The notes under the pieces were generated by a model, which saw nothing but the letters and a program-made list of their open reading frames with translations, searched no databases and had not been told where the DNA came from. The translations under genes and the position numbers were made by a program. 64,000 nt of DNA from Anagrus nilaparvatae (taxonomy: Eukaryota > Arthropoda > Insecta > Hymenoptera > Mymaridae). Location of the stretch: the NCBI GenBank assembly GCA_022575985.1, contig JAKSXM010000272.1, positions 25,602,501-25,666,500 on the forward strand, in the 5' to 3' direction. Each line of letters starts with the position of its first letter. Position 1 is the stretch's first letter. Shown in pieces: positions 21,521-33,500 of this stretch.

Positions 21521-24500
21521 TTATTCTTTTGACTCTGGTTGTAAATCATACCAACTAGTTATAGTTTGTGTAAAATCAATTTCAGATAAATGAATTCTTA
21601 ATTGTCCCATAACATTACTACCAGTTGATAACCAACCTTTTTGTGTACATACAGATAATTCTAATGTTTTAGTATTAATATCACCTTGTGATATTATGTA
21701 TTCAAATTGTTCATCAAAAGTTGGATTACAATTATCTTTAACCACAGCTGTTTTTCTTTTTGTGTCTTTATGACGATCTGGTAATAAATATAATTTTACA
21801 TATGGATCTGGTATATTTGATGGATCATTTACTGGTAATGGCAAATTTCTAAAAACAAAATAATTATTATAGCTTATTTTTAACAATTTTATTGTGAAGA
21901 AGAAATACTTACGCTACTTTGTGAATGACAATCACAAGTTTTTGTCTTGGTACACTGTATCTTAAAGTTATTTGGATTCTGCCAAGTTTGAATTCACCAG
22001 CTGATGATGTTATGCTTGGCTGTCTGTGTATTAAATGTGGTGGTACTGCCCATACTGGTTCTGGTGCTGTTTCACGAATAATTAATTCTTCAACAGGATC
22101 CATTGTCCATGGTTTTGTTTGGTCGTTGGGTGCTGATGCTAAGTTATTATTTACTGTACTACGGATTGAGTCTTTTGATGGCTGCCTTTTCAATGGACTA
22201 TCTGGAACTGTATAGAATTCATTTTAAAATATTTTTTTGTACAATAATTCATTTGAACTAGAATTTTTTTTTAAAATTACCTTTGTTTGAAAGACTTGAT
22301 TCTTGCCTTTCAATTTTTTTATTTAAATTTGTTATATCATGATCAGCTTCGTCTTCTGAAACTGCTTCAGGTTCGACATATTTTATGATCTAAAATTATT
22401 TTCGTTATTAGTATAGAATTTTTTTTTTTTGCAATGGAATAATTCTCAAATTTTTTTATTTTTAAATATTTAAATTATTATGAATGCGTTTTTTTAATTG
22501 ACAAATAATCAATATTTGTTTGAATACGCCGATCTTTTCGGATGCCATAAAATAATATAATTTTCAAAGTGCAAAAGGTGCTCAAAAAAATTAAAATATC
22601 ATTCTTTGCGAATAAATTTTAATTATACAAATTATTAGAAAAAAATATCCTAAATTTAATTAAATTTTTCAAATTAAGTGGCTCAAAAATTGTGTCTTTA
22701 TATTCAATTGAATTTCGCCGATGTGACAGTGGGACTGTATTTTTTAAAAGCTTAAATAAGAATGAAAAATCAAAATTAGTCTACAATTTTTAGCGACAGA
22801 TTTAGCAGGGAGTGAAGAGATTAATTGAGGCCCCCCTGCAAGCCGGTAATTTGTTTGTTTTTGATTAGTACTGAATAGTATATTACGAACCATAACCAGA
22901 AAAATTTAGGATTTTTCTGTGGCGAGAAAACTTGGGAAATGACGTGCTTGTTACCCACTGACCAGAAAAAATTTCATTATAAAAACACGTATAAATTTGA
23001 AGATAAATCCCCTCCACTCCCTCGATAAAGCTTTCTGAATCCGCTGCTAAAAATTTTACAATTTTTATTTTAAAATTAATTTCTTAAATGTTTGCAAATG
23101 AAAAAAATTAACGAAATCAAAAATCAAGAACCGCTTTCAATCAAAAATTGATATATTGGGTAAAATTTTAAGGCGCAATACGCGATTTCACAAATTATTC
23201 CCATAAAAAAAGTCTGATTAAGATTATAATTTACTTACTCTTAATATCATAGACAATATTATTTTACTTTCAACTCCATTACTTTGTAGGGCGAAGGGTT
23301 GCTGCTTAATTTCTAAATTATTTAAGCTCATAAGATTCGAAATATTATAATTAAAGGTTCCAATTATAGTTGTTGTTTTTTCATCATGAATCTTAATATT
23401 TAACACTCCTGTTTCTGGATTAGCTACCAAAAATGTAAAACCCTGTTCCCAAACAGGGTCACAAGACCTTAACATTGTTCCTGTTCTCTTTGTTTGGCCA
23501 CCAATACTTCCTTCAAAGTAAACATCTGGTTGCTTGCTACCTTTTAAGCACTTTAAAAACAATAATTGATTGAATTTAAGTTATTAAAAATTTTTTATTG
23601 CAAAGTTGATAAAGAACTTACAGGTAAATTTTTAGCTGAATCGACGTATAAAATAAGAACAGCTGTACTCATTGATGTTACACGTAATTCTTGTGTTTCT
23701 TTTATAGCCTATGAAAATGAAATAAACAAGTTAAAAATTTTTATTTAATTTTCGCGGTTTTAAGAGCTACGGTATTACTAACTGGCGTTTTCAGCGAAAT
23801 ATTTCTTATCGACCAAAAATGTTTTGGTTACCGACAGTTACAAACTTACCACATTTGATAAATATAACATAAAAAAAATATGCACGTACTAAAATTTAAA
23901 AATGGAAATAATTGAAATTTTATTGAATTATATTTGACAATTATTAAATATTTAACCACCCAAAAAATACAATTTTCAGACAATTTTAAATTATTAAAAA
24001 TCTCAGGCAAGAGAAGTTTAACCTTTTTTAATAAGTTTTTGTGAAAAACTAGGTTTAAAATTTATAACCGGTTTGTGTAACTACACAACCAACGAGCATG
24101 GAACATGTTCACTCATAACAGTAATAAATCCAAAAACCGAAATTACAATAAATCCTGAAATATATACTATCCTAAGTCCATAAACTTAAAGTATTCTAAG
24201 TTTTTGTTGTTATCAAGGCCTGACTCCCACTTCAAATTATTCAAAGTCCCTAAATCGAAAATATTCTAAGTCCATTTCACCCCCCCCCCCACCCTAAAAA
24301 CTTCACTTTTTCACCACCCCCTAAAAACGTAAATTTTCACCCCCCCCCCCCTAAAAGCGTCAATTTTTCACCCCCCCCCCCTGCCGAGCTAAACTTTTTC
24401 AAATACCCCATCCAATGAACATGTTCCATGTTAATAATTTAATTTAATCTTCCTGAAAGCTCAATAATCACAATTAAATTTAAAAAAGTGCAAGCATAAA

Positions 24501-27500
24501 TATTAGACTGCCAAAAAAAAAATCGACTTTTCGATTTTTTAAGGTGCTCAAGCGTTTTTAGATGTCATTTAATGAAAAAATAAGTTCTACGTAAACCGCA
24601 TCTAAAAATATTTAGTCGTTGGACAGCGCCAAAGCATTTTCGATTTTTGAAAATGGGCTCAGGAACGTCGGGAGGGACTAAAGCTACTAAACTTAAAAGG
24701 CAACGTAAAAACAAAATTTCGGGGGGTATTTCATAGTTTTTTTGGTCGCTAAAAACGATGGAAACATTTATTTTGAATTATTTTTTTAAGGCAAAAAGTT
24801 ATGAGCTAATTTCAGTGGTAAAAATGTCAAAAATTGGACATTTTTTGACGCCAAAAACTTGCTGCGGACTAAAAAATGTTTAGAAATTATTTAAAAAGGG
24901 CATTCCGCATGTTTTTTGGGTCACTAAAAACTATGAAATTGGTTATTTTTATTTATTCTTGACGGATTCAGAGTTATGGGCCAAATATTGTAGTTTGAAT
25001 TTCCAAATTCAGCATTTTTTTGAGTTAAATGACTGTCAAACGTGCAGAGAACTTTTCTGAACCTCTAGAAAAGTAAATTATCATATTTTTGTGTTTGCCT
25101 AACTAGCGCAGAATTAATTTCTTAGATTTTTTTTAAGGGTGCTAGTTTAGTTCAGTGTTACCACAATGTCATAAAATAAAGTTTTCAGGCAATTTTCCAA
25201 ATAATGCTGTTATCTTGCAATTCAACCAAAATACTTCCAGTTGGTCTCATTTTTTTCCTTAAAATACACCTTTCAATCCCCGTAATCGGCAATTTTTCAT
25301 CGCCAATTCTCTCATCGTAATAGTTAATAAACCAAATGGCCATTTTCGGCCCTAAATGACCAATTTTTAAGTTGCTACAAAAATTGAAATTTTCATTATA
25401 AATAGATCTTATACGTCATAAAAATTTTGTAAAAACTTTGAGTTTCCAAAATTTGTTTACTTCTTTGTTTTTAATTTTTCCTTTAGCAGATATGATAATT
25501 TAAAGACAGAGTCTCAATTTGAGGTTTTTAAAAAAAAATCATACTTTATCATTAAATTTGTAGAACCATATCTCGGAAATATCTAAAGCTAAAAGGACGA
25601 GTAAGAAATTTTTGGAAATTTGGAACTTACAAAAAGTTGTTGTAAAAAATAAAATTCAATTTTATCAAAAATTAAAATTTTAGCACCATCTTAAAAATTG
25701 GTATTTAGGGCCGAAAATGGCCATTTGGTTTATTAACTATTACGATGAGAGAATTGGCGATGAAAAATTGCCGATTACGGGGATCGAAAGGTGTATTTTA
25801 AGGAAAAAAATGAGACCAACTGGAAGTATTTTGGTTGAATTGCAAGATAACAGCATTATTTGGAAAATTGTCTGAAAACCTTATTTTATGACATTGTGGT
25901 AACACTGAACTAAACTAGCACCCTTAAAAAAAATCTAAGAAATTAATTCTGCGCTAGTTAGGCAAACACAAAAATATGATAATTTACTTTTCTAGAGGTT
26001 CAGAAAAGTTCTCTGCACGTTTGACAGTCATTTAACTCAAAAAAATGCTGAATTTGGAAATTCAAACTACAATATTTGGCCCATAACTCTGAATCCGTCA
26101 AGAATAAATAAAAATAACCAATTTCATAGTTTTTAGTGACCCAAAAAACATGCGGAATGCCCTTTTTAAATAATTTCTAAACATTTTTTAGTCCGCAGCA
26201 AGTTTTTGGCGTCAAAAAATGTCCAATTTTTGACATTTTTACCACTGAAATTAGCTCATAACTTTTTGCCTTAAAAAAATAATTCAAAATAAATGTTTCC
26301 ATCGTTTTTAGCGACCAAAAAAACTATGAAATACCCCCCGAAATTTTGTTTTTACGTTGCCTTTTAAGTTTAGTAGCTTTAGTCCCTCCCGACGTTCCTG
26401 AGCCCATTTTCAAAAATCGAAAATGCTTTGGCGCTGTCCAACGACTAAATATTTTTAGATGCGGTTTACGTAGAACTTATTTTTTCATTAAATGACATCC
26501 AAAAACGCTTGAGCACCTTAAAAAAATCGAAAAGTCGATTTTTTTTTTGGCAGTCTAATAAATATTATAACATTAAAAATAATTAAAAACTTACAGCAGC
26601 AAGATCACTAATATCAGACGTCAATTGAAGCCAAGTTAACCGTAAATGAATCATTCCATGTTTCGCTAATTCTAATGTAATCCACTAAAAAAAATTGAGT
26701 TTTTTTAGAGTAATTTACTTACTTTTCTGTAATATTTAAATTTTGAATAAATTTTACCGTGTCGATAGTTCCTTTTTTCTTGACTCTGTTAACTTCAACG
26801 ACAGCTCTAAATCAAAAGAAAATTAATTAATTAAACTTTTGGTCAATCGTATAAATTATTAAAAAAAAAAATAAATTTTACAAAAATTAATGAATGAGTT
26901 AGTTTTTTTAGAAACTACATTTAATATTTTTTGAAAAAATATTTATAATTTATGCTGCTTTGTTTACTAAAATATTTACATTAAAACAAAAAAAAGTGTT
27001 AAACTTGAAAAAAAGGAATATAGAATTTTGATAATTCAAATAATTTTTACTTGCTACTAATATAACAGTTTAAATAAAATTCAAATTAAAAAAAATTATG
27101 AAACAGTTGCTACAATAAATCAACGAAGAAAACTTTTAAAAAAGTTTTTGCTTGTGCAGGCAAAAAAATTATATAAGAAACAAAAGTACATGCAAAGGCT
27201 GAAAGTTTTTGTGAGAACTTTTTGTTAGATTTTGTAGTTTATTCATCCAAGTTGATAGAAAAAAATATATTTCTGGAGATTTTCGTACAGATTTTCATCT
27301 TTAATCACCTATTTGAAGAATTTGTGAATTGAAAATTTATACAATTTATCCAGAAATTCATGACTTTACTTTACTTTCAAATTTGTTCAATTTGTGGATT
27401 TAAATACTCTGGTATGATTGTTATCAGAAAAATTCAATTTTCTATAGTTATTGTTCCAATTATTTTTGAAAAATTTAATAAAGAGGGTCAAAAAGAAAAG

Positions 27501-30500
27501 TGATTTATTTAAAAAATATTCTAGTAAATTTTGGTTCATTTTTCGGTAAAATTTGAATACAGCCCTAGAATCCCTCAAAAAATGTCTATTTTGTCAACCC
27601 TGGCATTCTGTTAACAAATATTTTGTGACGCTCAAGCTAAAAATTTCCTTGTATTTTTAATTAAAAAATTAACTTGATTTGATTTTAAGATTTGAATTAT
27701 AAAAATTCTACATAACTTTTGATATTAAAATTTTAATCACAACATATAAAAAAAGTAATTAATTTTTTTTAGTGCAACAATAAAAATGCATCAAATAGAC
27801 TCAAATATACATGCACATTAAAACGAATAAAAAACAAAGATTTATTAAAAAATGATTAGCGAGAAAAAACAATTAGCAGTGCATTTTTTTTGAATTTATC
27901 CCCGTGACAGATATTTGTTAAACAATGGCTTGCCATATTTAAAAAGCGTCAAATGAATAAAATTGCTTATCCGAATCTTATTCCTATAAATCCGGAAGTA
28001 CCAAAAATAAGGATTAATAAAGAATTTGATAAAAATTAAAACCTAGACTCGCTATATATGATCATTTTAGGTTTTAATTTTCTTAATGATAAATTATTTA
28101 CCAAGTGAAAAATGCAACAAAATAAACATAAAAAAATGTTTGAAAGTATTCAATATTAGACTTCTTTGTATTATAATTTACTAAAAATAAATTAATTTTA
28201 TTTCATTTGTTTTTATTTTTAAGCAAAACCGCATTTATATAAAAATTATTCATTTACTTTTATTTAATAAAATAATTATTTAGTAAATTGATAATACAAA
28301 GAAATGATATATAATTATAAACAAATTTTTTGTCGCTACTTTTTAATTTCAAAATAAGAGGGATTTTACCCCAACTGAGCTTAAGTTGAACTAAACGGTC
28401 GCAGAAATGGACCCAAACTATCATTTTTTCCAAAACTCGAATCCTTCATTTTTGGCAGCAATTTTCGTGTTTTTATATATATTCTTATTTTTGCTGCCAA
28501 ATACTTATATTGCAGTTATAAACATTTTTTCGCCCCGCAACGAGATCGAAAAAAACGTGGTTTCTCCTCACTGAGAAGGAAAAATTTCGTTTTGTCCATG
28601 GGAGCAAAAAAAGAATGCCCCAGATCGCAATTTACCATCCTCGGCTTCACCTCAGAAGCTAATTAACGTGTGATCTGGGCCATTCTTTTTTTTTACTCTC
28701 TTGGTTAAAATTGGGTTAAAAATGATTATATTATTTGACTTCAGCACTTTCCCGCAGAATTCGATTCCGAGGTTCAAAATTTGATTTGGACTGCGCATGC
28801 ACACAAGAAATTACGTATTTCACCACCACGCCTTTCAGCTTTATAAAATAGCCCCCACCCCCCAAAAAATATAAAAAATTATGTGCCATTTGGGACACTC
28901 TTTTCTAAATACACAAGCCGTGAATATAGTATTTAATTGTACTTTCGAAAAAAAATAGTTTGGACCGATTTCTGCGACCCTTGGAGCATCCAGCGAAGGG
29001 CAAAGGGGGCTACCGCTCCTTCCTGAAATTAAAATGTATACGTTTTTTAATAAAATTTTGTATTATTTCTGAATTTCCGCCTCCTGAGAAAGTTTCTGGA
29101 TACGCTAGTCGCTAGCTAAACTTGGGCCCAGTTGGGGTGCGAAATCATTCGTAACACAAATTTTACTTTTGATTACATTTTTTTGTTATGAAAAAATATG
29201 GCTAATTAAAAAATGCATTAGTTATGCAGATGTTTTCAACTTAAATATCAGCAAATTTTGAAAACATTCATGCCAAAAAATACACACATACTATGAAAAA
29301 AGTGTTAAAAGCATTTTTAAATACAATATGTTAGGTTAAAATATTAAGTTTTCTTTGTAAATCATTATATTATCCAAGAAAAACAAAATTAAAATAAGTA
29401 AAAAGTAAACTGAGAATTCTAATTATAAATTTGCACTATAAAAAACGATTAGAAAAATAGCTATGATTCTAACTGGAAGCCTGCGGTGAACCGGACGCAG
29501 GACCAAATTAACATGGCTATGTATGGATCTTGTATCAGCTAATATGTTAAAAAAAATGGTCAAAATTTGCAACTTTGCAAAAACTTCGGAACATTAAGTT
29601 TGAAATTATGAACTTATTGTTCTAAAAAACAATTGACTTTACCAAAACGTCTATTTTGAATTTCAATGTTTTTTCACAAAATTATTTTGTCAAATGGTTT
29701 AAAAACATAAAATTTGTACCATTTTTGATAAATATTAGTTTCAGGTAGTTTGCCGGTTTCCAGCAAATATTTCCAATTCCAATAAAAAAAAAGTTGAAAA
29801 ATTTGTTACTTTATAAAAAATGAAAATAAAATTACAAGACACTAAAAATATATATTTTCCGTTTTTTATGTAAACGTATAAAGAACAAATTAAATTATTT
29901 ACTATAAATAAGTATCGATTTTTAAATGCACTTTTTATTTACAAAGTCATCGTAAACTAAAAGTAAATTAATTTACTGTTTGTTTGATAAAAAATCAATA
30001 AAAAGTAGTATTAGTATTTTTTTTTTTTAATCGACATAATTTAGTATTAAAAAAATACAAATAACAAAGAAAATTATTTTTCATTTCTAATTAGGTTAAT
30101 TACTACCTTCCAAGAAAGTCATCTACCACTACACCAGGTACATTTGGATCCCAATCCCATAATGTTATCTCGATCTGCTGTTTAACGACGCTGCTGATTA
30201 CAGCCTATGCATTTTAATTATTATTTGCAATAAAATTCATTTTAAAATGGACTTTTAACAAATTTTTAATTTATTTTTTTTTTTTTTTTGTATTTGAAAA
30301 CAAAAATTTAATTGATGTAAATTTTTTTAACCTAACAAAAAGTATAAATCATGCATACAGAATATTTTATAAATGATTAATCTTGGATATTGAGATAAAT
30401 GTTATGCAGACATTGATAATGAGTACCAAAAAATATAAAATCGTAAAAAATATGCAAGCTGACTGCTATATATTTATAGTATACTATGAATGACCAGAAA

Positions 30501-33500
30501 AAAATGGCCCTCGTAATGGCCCAAATCGTGCGTAAACTACGATTTGGGACATTCTTTTTTTAAGAATGGGTCACCCAACGACCCTAAATATGTGGTCTAT
30601 GCCCTTTGGTAAGAAAATGATATTTAAAGCTCTACTTCCCATGTATGAATTATCCTTACCATTACTAACTCCTATAGAAAACTTTGGATTCAAGAAGTGT
30701 TCCAATAAATTTACATGTCATTATATCTTTAATGTTAAATTATTTTGATATGGTATAAAATGAAGATATAAACCATTCCGACGTGAACTTCAAGTATCAC
30801 TAGTTACGAACAGAGATGAGAATTAATCAATTTGCTCCTCATTCAGAGGCAGCAAAAGCTTTAAAAAGTGGACTACAGTATAGTATGTACAGAATTTTCA
30901 TTCAACTCAGGCTGACATAATCAATTAAAACGTTTGTGTAATGCCCACAAAACCAAAATTTAACTTCATTAACTAAATTCTTTGCATCCAGTTCGCGTAA
31001 ATACAGTTTTTTGGGTTAATATTCTCCATCTATCGGGTCCACTTTAGGGTTATCAAAATTCGCGACTTAAAATTCAAATAAATCATTTATAAAATATTTT
31101 ATGCATGATATAACTTCATAAATAAAAATTTACATATTCTGAATAATCCTTTATACTGTAATTAAAATTTAAAAAAAAATAATTTTTCTATATATGCATA
31201 TCATAATAGAATCGCAAAATTGCACAAAGCAAACAAAAAACAGCCATAATTACATTAAAAAAATAAGCTAGAAAAAAAAATTACATTCAAAAATCACAAT
31301 AAAAAAAGCAATAAAAACATGCAAAGCAAAAAAATTTATGTCATGCTGATAAATAAATTAATTTTAAATATATTTTCTGAGGTATAAAATAATAAATTTT
31401 TATCGTTTTTACAACATAATAGGTGCAAAATAGCTCTAATATTTTAAAAAAGGAAGTAAAAAAAAAAATTTACATATATATTTTCGAATTTTCTAAAATT
31501 ACGTATGGTGAATTATGATTAAAAAAAAAAAAAAAAAAAAAATTTTCATACCTTCCAAGATATTCATTGTTCTTCGTATCATCAAAATCCCAAATATGTA
31601 TTATAAGTTGTTGAGCAATTGCCGAAGAGATGACACACTAATAATATAAATGCACACAACAATCATAAAATCACATTCATACGGTACCAATTTTATTTTT
31701 ATATTTAATAGCATTAAAAAATTATCTAATAATATAAATAAAAATTTAAGCGCAGCATGTACAAAAATTAGTTCGAATGAAAATAAATAATAAGTACACT
31801 GAAAAACTGACGCCTGTGAACCAATAACTTGCGACATTAAAATATACCAATAGAATATTTAATTGATTCAATACATAGAAATTATACATTAATTTCCATT
31901 AATTAATGAATAGATTTATTTATTAATTCGGTAGCAGCGACATTAAATTAATAGAATTATTCAATTGGGATATTTTAATGTCGCGCGTCATTGATTCAAA
32001 GGCGGCAGTTTATCAGTGTACATATAAATTAAACTTAAAAATGTGGTTATTAAATAATAGTTTTGTTAACAAGGGTATAAATTATATACTTTTCCCTTTA
32101 AATCTTTGTCTAAATTTTTCTTTTTTCAGTATCAGAACGGCTTACATTTGTACCCGTGTTAAGAACTAACTTTTTTTTGACGAAGTTGTTCAAAGTACAG
32201 TATTTTATGTATCAGAAAACACGATAAAAGTTGTTCAAAAGCTTTAATGAAAGTAGACTGACAATGAAAAAAAAATTACTTATGATATTATATTAGAAAA
32301 TCGCATAGGAAATTATAGAAAATCGCAAAGGAAATTATAGAAAATCGCAAAGGAACATGGCATTAATTTAAATATTAATTTAGTTTTTTTAATAAATATA
32401 TTTTTTTTTTAATTTCTATCATTGTAATGTGTAAATATGTAAAGACTTTTTTGAATCGAAAAAAATTTAGATAGATATGAATGAAATTAATAAATTAGAA
32501 GAAAAAAAATTTTTTACATTGATACTCGAACAAAAAATTTTCCAGTCTAAATTTGAAACTTAATTTCTATTCGGGAATTGTTTAGAACTTTATTTTAGCC
32601 GCAGTAGACAACTTAATTTTAACTGAACTAATTAATAAAAATCATTTAAATTTTATATTTAAGCATTTATTCGATAGTTTAGCTGCGAATTTTTAAAACG
32701 TATCAAAAATGACCCTTGACTATAAAAAACAATGCTCCAAATAGTACTTAACCATTTTCAGCTTGGCTTCGTATAGTAATTTAAGTACACTTTAGGTCAT
32801 TCTTTACTTTTCTGGCCAAGAGTCACAAGGCTTTAATAATTTTCGAAAAAAAATTAAATAACAAAACAAAAACAGAATTATTAAAAAATTAAAACTACTA
32901 TTTTACATTTCTCAAAATTAGAATTCACCATTTGGGAACGGGCCATGAACAAAGGACCCCGCACAAAAGGATAGGAAATGGAGTTTCGTTCAAATTGGCT
33001 AAATTTTTGATATGTTGTAGGTTTCATCATTCTGAACAAAAGTTTCAATGGGCAAAAAGCTAAAAAGTCCCAACTTTGGCTGCTACGGAGCTTGAAAGCT
33101 TGAGAGCTTGAAACCTTTCTTCAGAATGATGAAACCCACAACATATCAAAAATTCAGCCAATTTGATCGAAACTCCATTTCCTGTCCTTTCGAAAACTGA
33201 TGACTTAAACGAAATAAATCATAGTGGTCTTCTTAACAAGGGTTTAAAGTAAGTTTTGGAGGTGAATTTCTATTTTTTTTTTCTCAGTTCAAGAAGTAAC
33301 GGCGTCGTTCAAAGTTCAGTATTTATGCATTGTAACTCACAAGTCATAATGCAGAAAATAAAAAAATTTTATTTGCAAGTAAAATAACCTCGTCATTGAA
33401 TAAAGAAATTAGATTGATATTGAAAACATTAAGTTGCACATTTCAGACAACAAATAAAATTAATACTTGAATCTAATACGTAAAGGGTTACCAAGAACGA

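Larger units (their letters stand above)
26807..30106 (-). other. 3.3 kb E-Syt intron with repeats
   Basis: AT-rich intron between exon 9 (26758-26806) and alternative exon 8a. It contains the foldback/insertion at 28357-29145 described separately. No other gene signal; the 27387-27578 open frame is featureless. Confidence 0.7.

Noticed and set aside
21925..22215. 96-codon plus-strand open frame
   Set aside because: Antisense of the E-Syt exon at 21913-22207, which has correct splice sites and C2-domain sequence.
31601..32169. Two open frames starting MSQVIGSQASV and MSRVIDSKAAV on opposite strands, as a duplicated gene pair
   Set aside because: They are the two arms of an inverted repeat in an intron; similarity stops beyond the arms and neither has a known domain.
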